Shown here piece after piece: positions 1 to 11,500 of a stretch of 64,000 bases of DNA. The first letter of the stretch is position 1, and every line of letters begins with the position of its first letter. The stretch spans positions 2,294,001 through 2,358,000 of the forward strand of contig CM057141.1 in NCBI GenBank assembly GCA_029964075.1. The letters are read 5' to 3'. The stretch comes from Patiria pectinifera (Eukaryota > Echinodermata > Asteroidea > Valvatida > Asterinidae). A model generated the notes under the pieces. The model did not search any database. It was not told where the DNA came from and saw nothing but the letters and a program-made list of their open reading frames with translations. The translations under genes and the position numbers were made by a program.

Positions 1-195
1 TGGACAAAAAATCTTATGTTCTAGCTGTGTAATTCTATTATTGGATTTAGCCAGCTTGACACTACAAAAGCTGTTGAGTATTTTTTTTTTATCCATACAC
101 TCTAAGCAGTTTAATAATTCAGTTATGCGTTCCCCCAAATTATAATTTTTTTGCAGTATCTTTGAACTAATGTTTTTCAACGTAAACTTTTATGC

Positions 196-400
196 TGTAG
201 GCTCCAGGAAGGCTCCCAAGGGTACAAAAAAGACGAGGATGAGGGAAACAATTTCAGCAGTGGCAGAAGCCTTCCAGGTCCACATGGACAGGTCAGATCA
301 CGCATACTGGGAGGAAATACGCAGGCAACGCAAAGAGGAGAAGGAATGGGATCAACGGTGGAGGCAGCAGGCAGCTGAGGAACAAGGCGCATGTAACAAT
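196..400 (+). pseudogene. Basic/coiled-coil transposon-protein fragment
   Basis: After an acceptor-like GCTGTAG the frame reads GSRKAPKGTKKTRMRETISA and then a Lys/Glu/Arg/Trp-rich helical stretch ending near QQAAEEQG. This resembles the C-terminal part of Myb/SANT-like proteins found with DNA transposons. No donor or continuation was found. It is weakly supported as part of the decayed transposon cluster that follows. Confidence 0.3.
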
Positions 401-585
401 TCTATACAAACTTTTCTCACAACAATGACAGAAACACAGCGGATATTAATCTCTTCACGGAACTACTAAATTCTAAACTATTAAAATTCTTAATGAAATC
501 CACAGCTCATTGAACATAGGCATATACACATTGGAAGCCCTTTTAGAGAAATATTTTCCAGATGAATCCATTATGAAATCACAAT

Positions 586-690
586 CCATTTAGGATAAAT
601 CCATCGCCATAGTCATTTCTCCTCTGGTGGCTTTGATGCGGGATCAAGAGGGGAGCATTACAATCTAAAGGTGTTATGTGGATATGTGGC
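586..690 (+). pseudogene. RecQ-type helicase fragment
   Basis: The frame gives DKSIAIVISPLVALMRDQ, the motif Ia region of RecQ helicases (ISPLxALMxDQ), and one frame over LQSKGV, the continuation expected in that family. It is broken by a frameshift and a stop soon after. A shortened inverted copy is at 860-904. It is a remnant of a mobile or processed helicase sequence rather than a gene. Confidence 0.55.
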
Positions 691-699
691 AGATCTGAG

Positions 700-1180
700 A
701 CAGAGTCTTTGTGAGAAGACCAAGCCGCTAAGTGGAATTTGCAGCGGTGTTTGCAAGTCCAGAGAGTCTGCTAGGTTCCTTCGGCAAAGAGTTGCTCAGA
801 TCTACAACCTTCATGTACCAGGACAATATTTGTGGCTTTTTTGTTGATGAGAGCCGCAACAGAGCCACAAGAGGAGAAATGACTATGGCGATGGATTTAT
901 CCTGAAAAAAAAGACCGGCTGGAGCAACAGTGCCACATTTCTCCAATGGTTCAGGGTTCATTTCCTGCCACAAGTTGGATCGGTTAGGCCTCGTCTGTTG
1001 CTTTATGATGGCCATTCCACCCACATCAGCCTGCAGATTATTGAAGAGGCCCGGTTGGAAGGAATTCACCTATTTGTTATCCCTCCACACACATCGCACA
1101 TCCTACAACCCCTTGACGTGGGGTGCTTTGCACCTTTCAAGGCCACCTACCTCTTATGAAAAAGTTTGACGGAAATGTAA
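700..1180 (+). mobile_element. Decayed pogo/Tigger-like DDE transposase
   Basis: Around 995-1160, one frame gives LLLYDGHSTHISLQIIEEAR, LFVIPPHTSHILQPLDVGCF and then APFKATYL. This is the signature of the DDE_1 superfamily (pogo/Tigger/jerky): the second Asp in YDGHSTH and the PPHTSHxLQPLD block. Upstream parts are shifted between frames and interrupted by stops, and an inverted RecQ-like piece sits within it, so no intact transposase can be read. Confidence 0.75.
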
Positions 1181-1360
1181 AAAAAAAAATCACGGTGTAA
1201 ATTGTTGATGCACACTATATGGGGCTACGAAACCATGTTCCCCATCAGTCTGAACATGAAGGACAAGCAACAGCCACTGTCCACTAGGGCAAAGTTGATG
1301 CGTGCTTGGTGATGGTAAATAAGCAAGTTACAGAAACAGAGCAATTACTGTCTTTCATTT

Positions 1361-3390
1361 TTGTCTGGTACCATTTACACAGAAAAGGAGCTCTACTATA
1401 CCCAGGGAAAGACTGGCATCAGAAAGAAGGTGGTGACTGATGAGGAAGAAGTTTTGGACTTGCTCCAACATTACCACTCCAGTGAGCATGGTGGACATAG
1501 TGGCATTAATTCCACTTCGTCAAAGCTTTCCCGAAATTACACGTGGAATGGCATCGAACCAGATGTTGTCGACTATGTAAGAACAACAAAAAACAAGATG
1601 TGCCTTAATTTTTGGCAAGAGCCAAATAAAAAGAACAAAAGTGTTTAGGGTCCTGTTTTTTGAGAAAAAAAAAGGAAGGAGGCCTTTTTGTCCTCCAAAA
1701 TGTCCGTTTGACCGGGCTATTTTTCAAGATGGCTGCCAGCTTTTTTTTGTCAAATGGCCGCCACTTGGACTCAGGAAATGATATATGGGCTAGATGCAAC
1801 AGACAAAGAGGTCAAAATGATGTCACTGTTTGAAATTTATCATTTATTTTGTTATTTTTATTTTTTCAAAAAAAAAGAAAGAGGCCGCCTCCAAAAAGGA
1901 AGCGGGCGGGGATCTAAACATGTTTGTTTTTATTTGGCCTAATACCGCTGAAACATTTTCCAGGATCTGTGACTTTTTTTTAAAGAAAGTAGTTACAGAA
2001 TTTATTCAATCCTTTAAATCATAACAGTATAATGAAACATGATCTACAATTGTTCTTGTATGTAAATATTTGTTAGAATGTGAGATTTAAAAGTTGTTAA
2101 CTAAAGTAAATTTAGTTGGAATGGATTTAATTGGTACTGTTTTCTCCAAGTATATATGTTCTACAAAAATAAGCAGATTTTCTCATAGTGGCATTGGCAT
2201 CCTATAATTGATGTCACTTTTGGCGATCTGTTTTCTAAAGTAGTTCAACGATTTTTGTGTGGTTTCTCTTTCAGGACCTTTGCCAACAACTGATTAGGGT
2301 TATCGGTACGTGCTAACCTTCACAGACTACTTCACAAAGTTTGTTGATTTCTTCCCACTCAAGAAAAAGGAGGCCTGTTGGATTGCGCTGCGCATTCACA
2401 CCCTTTGTATGCCGATGGGGAGCTCCACAGAGACTTAATCCTGACCAGGGAAGGGAATTTGTTTCAAAAGTAAGTTAGAGGGATAAATATCCACACAACT
2501 ATCCTTTAAAAACTGGGCATTCTGTGGTATTCTTGTTTGGTTCCTGCAAGAAAGAATTGCAGGCTCACTTTTGCGAACCCCAAAAATCCAACAGTCTTGA
2601 TGAAAGAACCAATCAAACACTGAAGATGTAGCTGTATAATTTTTTTTCTAGATAAATGAAGAGCTGTGTCAAAAGCTAGGCATAAAAAAGGCCATCACAA
2701 GCGCCTACCATCCGCAAACTAATGGTTGTGATGAGAGAACCAATCAAACACTGAAGATACGTCTGGCTAAGATGGTAAACGACCACCAGACAGACTGGGC
2801 AGCTTACCTAGAGGGGGTTGCATATTCCCTCCGCAACCAGAAGCAATCATCAACAAAGCTCACACCATTCTTTCTCATGTTCGGGAGAAACCCCAGGTCA
2901 CCATTGAAAGTAAGAAGCCTACATGTGATTTTTGACATTATATGCCAGACTTAAGGCTAGTTTATAGTCGGTCGCGCATCCAACACGCGACCGACTATGA
3001 AACTGCCGCTACTCTGTTATTGTTAAAGCCATGTAAAATATTCATTTTCTAAAAAACAATATCTCTATTTATTATGTTTGCAGGTGGAAGACAAGGGGAA
3101 AAACTCCAAAAACTGGAGAAAGTTCAGGCCGTAGTCCGCTTCATCGTCAACTTCTCTTCTCAGCATTGTATTCTTCTTCCTGGAAGAATACCTGGTGTGA
3201 AGTCGGCTGATGTCAAGCCGTTGCCGACATCAGTCACCAAGGCCCACGTTTGGCGTCTGTACAAGAGATCGCTGCCACCGCATGGAGCTGATGCGATGTC
3301 AACATTCTGGAAGCTTTGGAAGGATCTGCTGCCGTACATCATTGTTGCCAAGCCAGCACCTTTGTTGGACTTGTCATAAGAAGAACAGTC
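1361..3390 (+). pseudogene. Intron-containing GINGER/KRBA2-type integrase gene, decayed
   Basis: The first part (to about 1580) reads YTEKELYYTQGKTGIRKKVV, then QHYHSSEHGGHSGINSTSSK with LSRNYTW, like the zinc-binding N-terminal domain of integrases, and ends at a donor-like TAT/GTAAGA. The second part (about 2275-2469) has GYRYVLTFTDYFTKFVDFFP with a stop just before and frameshifts within, then DQGREFVSK at the donor GTAAGT. The third (2652-2910) is fully open: INEELCQKLGIKKAITSAYH, PQTNG, TLKIRLAKMVNDHQTDWAAY, LTPFFLMFGRNPRSPLK, then donor GTAAGA. A fourth starts at 3084 after TTTGCAG but has stops. Introns are typical of GINGER1 DNA transposons and of host genes derived from them. Damage here argues for a dead copy. 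Confidence 0.7.
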
Positions 3391-3499
3391 TCATAACTTG
3401 TTTTTATTTGTCTTTGAGTACTGGACAATCAGTGGAATCTTCGATTACCTTCAATTCAAAAACAGCCTTTCCATTTGTACTGTGTAACTGTAGAATTGT

Positions 3500-3625
3500 T
3501 TTTTCAGATAAATGAAGAGCTGTGTCAAAAGCTAGGCATAAAACGTTCCATCACAAGCGCCTACCATCCGCAAACTAACGGTCTTGACAAGAGAACCAAT
3601 TAAACACTTAAGACTCAGGCAAGAG
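3500..3625 (+). repeat. Second partial copy of the integrase exon
   Basis: After the acceptor-like TTTTTTCAG comes INEELCQKLGIKRSITSAYH and PQTNGLDKRTN, nearly identical to the exon at 2652, then a stop and loss of similarity. A third, shorter copy of the same stretch (ERTNQTLKM and stop) lies near 2590-2631. Local duplication of one exon left several remnants. Confidence 0.75.
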
Positions 3626-4805
3626 GAAAAAAGATGTGAAATCAGGAAAAAAAGCCCCAAAACAGACTCAAAACAAATAAAAACGCGGAAATTTGGGCAG
3701 CAAAAAACGGGAATTCCTGTTTAAACAGGAAGATTCTCATGGCTGCATACTGTACAGAACGTAGGAACACACCTCCAGGCACAAGCTAGCTACATTATGA
3801 CCGCCACTGGAGATATCGAGATACAAGCAAACGAAAGGCATTATTCAATCACAAAATGGCAATAAGGCAATTATGGCACACTGTAAAGCATTTTTACGGA
3901 CGGGACAAGTCTGGGTATCTGTACGACACCCTGTAGGCTATTGTAGACACCCTTTTGTAATATGAGGCCCACAAATGTGTAATTTACAGGTCTCAAGACC
4001 AGTTCATACTTTGCACAAAAGGGAATGTGAATGCACATTTGTGACATCACAGTAAGTGATTACGCTGCGAATTCCCAAAACTTCAACACATTTCAACTCC
4101 TATGTACTCCGCAGTGTACTTTTCATGATGGCAAATTCACTTCGCATTTGCGTTTATCGACATGTCAAAAAAATAAAATACAGAGAAAAAGGCCCTTATA
4201 GTTTCAAGTTTTGTATTCGTGAAGATGAAATATGATTTTCCTTCAAAACACCATTATTCCACAATTTTTATACTCTTTCTTTTAATTGTGTGTAGTAGAC
4301 ATATCAAAGAATACAAATATCAAAGTCTGAAAATTGGAAGAAATTACCCATTTGTTTGTGCCTTTGCTCAAGTACTTCTCATTTTGCCAGAACACCTCAC
4401 ATATGTCCAGTAATACCTCATGGGCTTCCTCTCCTTAAACTATGCAAAACTCACACCTTACTTTTTTGATGGAAAGGAGAGTTTTTACTTCACCATAATG
4501 TTAACCAATAAACAAATACACAAGGGGAAAGGTGTGGAATTACTGGTCCTGAGGAGCTGGCAGATTTCCCCAACATGAAGCAGAGGAAGTCAAAATCTGC
4601 CAACGTCCAGTCATTGATTATTTCACACTTCTCCAAAATAAACAATGTTGTATTTGTTTTATTACACCTAATACATATTTAGTTTCCTCATCTTATTAAA
4701 AGAGGAAATTCTTTGGAAAAATCCCTGACACGGAATGCTCATAATTATTATTTCAGTATGGTACACGTACCAACAGCAACCTCACTTGTGATTGCAAATG
4801 TTACA
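3626..4805. other. Intergenic stretch without recognisable gene
   Basis: AT-rich sequence with no protein homology or splice-consistent coding exon that I could see. It lies between the integrase remnant and a pogo-type element. Confidence 0.5.
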
Positions 4806-5233
4806 CAGTGGAACGGCGCTATACTGAACACCGCTATACCAAACATTCGGCTATACCGAACATCGTCCTTGGCTCCCGTTTTTTTTTGTGTGCAAAATGT
4901 ACCGAACATTGTTGTTGAAAATTGTCAACATAAGAGTGACAAGTGGCTATTATTTCCCCAAGGAATAGAAGGGGAAAGCCACCCATTGCTGTAGGTAGTA
5001 AGCTGAAAAATTTTGTAATTACATAATGCAATAGTTGGCACGTATTCAAAGTCGTCTTTTAGTAACTACCAGGGCACGCAGGGTGAAGTTCTGAAGGGCG
5101 CTATTTGTTGAAAGTGAGTACCAGAGCACCAGCAGCTTAAAATCGCTATACCGAACGATCGCTATACCGAACGATCGCTTTTACGAACAATTTCTGTGGA
5201 TCCTGCGATGTTCGTCATAGCGGCGTTTCACTG
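4806..5233. mobile_element. Non-autonomous pogo/Tigger-type element
   Basis: The left end CAGTGGAACGGCGCTATACT and the right end (reverse complement CAGTGAAACGCCGCTATGAC) are imperfect inverted repeats. Several internal copies of CGCTATACCGAAC occur near both ends. The right flank is TA, as for Tc1/mariner/pogo insertions; the left flank has drifted to CA. No coding capacity is seen. Confidence 0.65.
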
Positions 5234-5424
5234 TATTGGCAAGTCTAGGATCTAAACTTGAGGGTACTACTTCCCTGGTCCTGGTGTAGAGTAGCTAATT
5301 TTGTTTACTGTTTAGAACAGCGACCAATGAATCGACCACATTTGGCTCATGATTATGTATGAGGTAACAAAATACCTGCTAGCAGGGGCCAGTACACGAG
5401 CTGACTAACACAGGCCGGCTGTCG

Positions 5425-5556
5425 TCAGTGCTTTCTGTTCAGACTTCGGAAATAAGACACACACCATTCCAGTACATACTCCTCTATTTTGTGGCTATCT
5501 AGCTGTCTGCTACATGTTGGGTTGTCGATACTACCTCTTGATGTATCGGTCACTCC
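5425..5556 (-). CDS. ACD: Last coding exon of ACD: TIN2-binding-type helix and stop
   Basis: The acceptor TTATTGCAG is preceded by a pyrimidine-rich stretch (CTCTTACTTGTTGCGG). It opens in phase 0, exactly as required after the 6469 donor. The exon encodes 43 residues and a TGA stop. The last 20 residues have the amphipathic pattern EEYVLEWCVSYF, which parallels the C-terminal TIN2-binding helix of vertebrate TPP1 (QLMAWALHFLMD in human, from memory). No AATAAA is evident close downstream. The nearest on this strand is at 4663-4658, beyond a pogo-type element, so the 3' end is unresolved. Confidence 0.65.
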   Translation of the reverse strand, partial: GVTDTSRGSIDNPTCSRQLDSHKIEEYVLEWCVSYFRSLNRKH

Positions 5557-8500
5557 CTGCAATAACCGCAACAAGTAAGAGATAACGAAGGTACAGCATG
5601 TGTAGCCATGTCCGCATTTGACATTTTTTGAGCCAAGACAAGTCCAGACAAACCTCATTACCTCAATTTTGGGTGTTTGAAACTTAAATTTTGTTATTTC
5701 CTTGTTATCATTTTTAAATATCAACCTTCTCTTTTTTTCAGCTCTGTTTATAGGGAATACACAACATTTGCAAACATAAAAAAACAAAACTACCAAATTG
5801 TTATGAAATACCTTTCAGCTCTGTTTATAGGGAATACACAACATTTGCAAACATCAAAAAACAAAACTACCAAATTGTTATGAATTACCTTTCTGGACTG
5901 TTAGTGAATGACAGTCTAAAGCATCCTGTAAAATCATGGCACCTGGTGTGCTGACATATTCAAGAAAACACTGGTCTAGCGTTGGAAAACAAAACTGGCT
6001 TCTTTTTTTAAAATATTGCCCCCAATTTACCATAATTAGTTGGTCTGAATTTTGTTTTCAATCGTTTACACACCTATGAACGGGTACAAGCCAGCTAGAC
6101 TGGTTCCCTGACCTTACAATTTCCCACCGACGTCTATTAATTACTCCATTTCAATTTAAGTTGGGTCAGCGAGCCAGATGATTGTTTTTCTTGGTTTTTC
6201 CAGCAGATCTACGAACACAAAACTTCAAACAAGTCAGTGTAACAATATTTTGCCATAAAATACTAACTCCCCAAATCCATGCATTTCTAAAAATTACAGA
6301 AAAAGCAAATGTTGTATACTCCCTTTAAACAAAAAAAGATGTAAAAAGATCTCCCTTATGTACTGTATTTTTTTGCTGCGTAACATTTTTTTGTTATTGA
6401 TTGAGAGACAGGCTAGATGTGCCCTTACTTTTTAATTTGAGAAAAAAAAACCTGAATCTGATTCTTACCTCCTCAGAACACACACTCAATGAAGCCTCGC
6501 TTTGGCACTTCTTGGGTGGCTGGTGGGATGTGAGCGAGTGAACAGGGGCTGACAGGGATCCCCAGATGGTTGGCGATCGTAATCGGGTAACCTTCCGATG
6601 GCCTTGTGTCTCGTCTTTGGATTCCCTGGACCCCATCTGGCTACCCGTGTGAGATACTGCCTTCCTCAACGGAATCACATTGGTGATGGATACGTTGAGT
6701 TTTACAGTCCTAGAGGTGGAGGCTAAGCATGAGCGGCTGGTATTGTTGTCGACCGGAACTTGGTCCGGAATGTGCTTTCCCTCAGCAGTTCCAACTGTTA
6801 CATGTTTGGAGGTGATTTTTGATGAGGTACTGTCCAGTGACTGCTTGGACGTTGCAGTCAATGATGGAGATTCAGCATCTTCCTGGCCAGAAGCGTCAGA
6901 TGCTTGCTCTGCATTTGAAAATTCAGCATCATCCGCAAAGAGCTCGGCACTGGTATTTGATACGTGGCCAACTGTTGCCAGTTCTTCAACAGTTTCCGAT
7001 ACTTTGGTTTGCTCTGCACTGCAAACCATGACTGAGGACTTTGGAGGGCTGGCTTGGAAAGCTTCTGTTCTATGAGTGTTTGTAGGGGAGGTGCATGTTC
7101 CAGACTCTCCAGATGCTTGGACCTCATCTGATAAATTGGGCTGATCAACCTTTTGTGGTGACTGTGTTCCTAGGCTTGCGTCCAATATGATAACTGAATT
7201 ATCCAATATGATAACGGAATCCTCCTCAGCTTGCTGTGGGTGATCATTTGCACCTTGACTCGGCATCTCACATGATACGACCAACGAGGCATCGGAGGAA
7301 TCCCAATCACTCACAACAGACTCCTCCGGGGCATTTGTCAGACTCCTGTCCCCATCCAGTTGATCGTCCTGCGGCGTGAGACAATCACAGAGAGCCGTCA
7401 TTCCATCCATCTCCCCCGAACTTTCAAGGTTGAAAGAGCTGCTCCTGTTTGCTCCAACCTGTTGGGCTGTTGCTGCCCCATCTGAGGCTTTCACCGTTGC
7501 AACATCCTGGTTGGGAGTGACCAGATTAGTCAACCTCTCGGAGGATTCACTCCGATCGAGGGCTTCTGCATCATCCATCACTCCCCTATCATTTTGCTCA
7601 TCTAAGGCTGTCGCAATCGCAACTTCCTGGTTCTGAGCGACTGCATCAGGCAACCTCACAGAGGATTCACCCCGATCCAGGGCTTCCGCTCCATCCATCT
7701 CTTCCCTATCTGCTTGCTCATCCAAGGCTTTCATCATCGCACCCTCCTGCTTGGGAGTATCCACAACTGGAACCCTCTCAGAGGATTTGCTCCGATCGAG
7801 GACGTCTGCATCGTCCACTACTTCCCTATCCACTTGCCCATCCAAGGCTTCCACTGTCACAACCCCCTGGTTGGGAGTTTCCACGTCCAGACCCTTCTCA
7901 GAGGATTCACCCTGATCTAGGCCATCTCCAGTGACATCACCTCGGGCAGAGTCTGAGTTCCTAGCAACCTTGCGGGGACTTTCCAAGACCTCCTCGAAGG
8001 ACAGCTTCCGTTTGGACCCACGTTGAGCAACCTCATTTTGTGGCAACTGCTCCTGCACATCCTCAGGTTCTTTCCGCGCTTCCTCCACAGATGGCTCCGT
8101 CACAAAGCTGAAGGCCTCAATGGAAGAGCTGCTGGCAGCTGGCAGAGAGGATAGCGGCATGTATCCAGGTTTCCACTCTGTAAGAATACAAAAGTTTGAC
8201 AAATTGTGGTCATCACAAAGCACTGGATTTTGGCATTGTGAGACACTGGTTGCAGGTTTTGAGGCATATAATGAAAATAAAACCAAAAATAATAGATTGC
8301 AGGTCAATCACAAGCCAAGTGACAGATACATGCAAAATCACAAACAAGTTCACAAGTCAAATAACAATTCAGCTCGCAAATAGCCGGGCATGATAAGTGG
8401 CAGGGCAAGTCCTAGAACTGGTGTAGGCTATGTTCCATACCCAACAAAACTTTAACCCTTGTAAGATATTCCCGGATTTTAGTGTTTTCTACTGTTGGGC

Positions 8501-11500
8501 GTCTGCAAGGAGAATACCTATAAGACTTTTTATGTTATTAGTCTTTGCGATGATTATGTATTTAAAGAAGGCATGGCCTTACATATGGGACAAAAAGGGG
8601 ACCTTTTCTCGACTTGCCCGGCAAAGTGAATCCTTTGACACAAAATATACTTACGATTGACTTGTAAGAACTTGTAAGGACCTGACTACAACTCTAATTC
8701 GTTGGACCTTGGGGCAATTTGTAGCAATTGAGTCAGTAAACATTTCAGACTTATCGCATAATAAAATCAGTTATTAAATGTTTGGGTTCAAACTTACAAC
8801 ACAAGGGTAAACAAGGATAGTTTTTCAAATGGGCCTAGGGGGTTAGGGCCTAGGGGGTTAGGGCCTAGGGGTTATGGTTTATGGATCAGTCCATGTTAGT
8901 GGGGCCTTACCTTCTATGGCATTGAGTTTCTCCATCGCTGCCTCGGGGATCTCGCATTCTGTAGGGTCTAAGGCACACCCTGCAAAGTCTGACTAGAGGA
9001 ATATAACAGAGTACCGGGGTACCATCAGATTCAGGAGACCTTTTACAAGTACTGTACGAAACTCAACGTTGCCACTATACTTTCCTCAACTGAGAAGTAA
9101 CATAACAAGAGGAAATTCCACGCTTTTTTTTTTTTGCAGACATTTTTTGTATGGGGCAGCTTTTTGTACGAAGGTTAGGAGACATCTCGATGAATATCCC
9201 GGATACATTGCAGACCTGTTTATTCCCAACAGGCCCACTGTAAGAGCAAGAGGTGCAGATTTCAAACAATTTCAAACAGTTATCAGCATGATTCGAAAAC
9301 TGGTAACTTCAATGCAGGACGATTTTGTGGAAAGTTGTTCAATATCATGCATATACCGGTAATACCCGATACTGCCGAACCGAACTAAACTTTTTTTTAT
9401 ATGCATACTAATAGTAAAACAGAAGATAAAAATGGACAATTACTATACGTTTCACACTGAAGCGTATTGCGCGATACACCTAGGCCGTGTACACAACTAG
9501 CATATGATATCGCAAGACCACACATACTGATGACCTACGCGGCACGCTAACCGTATCTCGCGTACACGAGTAGCATGACCACACATACTGACGACCTACC
9601 TTTCTATTATGTGCAAGGGATAAACCGTTGAAAGTAGCCTCATTCAGGCTAATGTTTAAACTTAATATAAATCTCTCTCATTGTTCTTACTTTCAAGTTT
9701 TGTGGTAGCACTTCCACGGTGAAGCCCTGCGCATCCCTCAGGTATTCAGGAATCCTGTCGTTTGCCAGCTCAGGGAAGTTCTTGGCGATAATCAGCTTGG
9801 TCTGAACCTCCTTGACGGCCTTCTTAAGGGCCTCCGCAAGGCTCTGCCCTGGCTCGTTGTAGCCTTCCGGCCCCAACTCAAAGACGGCCCTGGAAGGGCG
9901 GGTTCCTTCACTGGCCCCCTGACTGGTTGGTGCATTGTTTTGGGCCTCGTCGATGACTTCGTCCGGTTCGGGTTCAGACTGCTCCGAGACGTACTGGGAG
10001 GAGGCATCCATGACCTCCAGGAGCTGAGAGAGGGGGCCTGTCACGGAACTGTCTTGGGACTGGTCTTGTGAGCAGTCTGGTTCATCAGGTTTGAATTTGG
10101 CTCTGTGCTTTGACAAGGTTAGGACAAACTGTGAATAGGCCACATTGTGGAAAACAGTGACTACTGTAAGGATGCCATTTTATCAGGTACAAACAACAGA
10201 AATATCACATTTATGGAGTAGTTTAGCAGCTTTACTCAAATCTAAATATTCCATCTTCTGAATAACAACTCTAAATACATGTATTAAAGATTTAAAAATT
10301 GTACGTCAATACAGCAACATGTACAACTACAGCAATAGCTTAAAGGCCTTTTCACACTAGACAAATCTCGGGGTTGACGCTGGGTTGAAAAGTGTGGCAT
10401 TTCACACTTGAAATTGTTCAACCGTTTGCAAACACTGCGTCAACCCCGAGACTGATTTCGCCCCTGGCTGAACTCAACCCTGCTCCAGACCAGGGTTGAG
10501 ATTTTCAACCCAGGTTGAAAATCTCTGGAATTACAACATGTGACCCAACACCTCAATTTTTGAGGACAAGATAAGACTTTTTATAACAATTTCATCAGTA
10601 AACATGTAAACCATTATCATGTTGCAGCCATTTGATTTTTCCCCATTCAAGTCAGCGTACCCAAAGTGAGGCTGGAAGGAAACGTAGTCTGGTTCCTTTT
10701 TTTGCACAAAAACATTAGCATTCAGTACTGTTATTGGATACAGGGGTCATGACTGAAATGGCGGCAGCCTAATAATGGTCTATTGTTGTGTGAACGTTCA
10801 CATGCCATGTTTTTTTCACAATCGTTCCAACTAATATTAGAAATCCTGAGACATGCTCCTTTAAATAATAACTCATTATTGATTTGATGACATTATTGAA
10901 TTTGTCTACTGCAACTATACCTCCACATGCGTTGCAGGTCATGACACACGTTTGGATGACTAAGAGCCGGCTGAAGCGGAACACGTCGATATCCAGGGAA
11001 GGTGTTGTAAGCCACCATGGTAAAGTCCTCTACAAAGATGGCAATTTCTGACTTTTCCTGTTGAAGAAAAAATTGTAAGAGAATACTGCAAACCAGAAAT
11101 AACGTGGCATTTTGGATCATTTGTGGCATTTGGGACATTTTGAAATTTTGACCTGTGGTTTTAAATCAGTGAGGCATGCAACTGGGAATTTTGGAAACAA
11201 GGCGGTACTCAAACCGAGCGTCTCACACGTCTCTTTTTTAAAAAAAATGAAATAGACTGAAATAAAACGGAAAAAACTGAACAGTACATTCATGCTGTGT
11301 TCGTGCTATATTCATGCAGCATGTACTATTGCAAAATCATTGTGCCCGGTACCCGGTACGACCAATGTCAACCCACCGCGCCAATGTGCATGTGGTTTGC
11401 GGTCTATCACGCACAGTCTGTAACGCGTAGGCCCACCAGTAGATAAAGTTGTGAGTCTTCATTGTACCTTGCAGTATGATTCTTTACTGAGAGACGAAGA

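Noticed and set aside
6680..7920. Several plus-strand open frames opposite the giant ACD exon
   Set aside because: Antisense shadows; only the minus strand joins neighbouring exons in phase.
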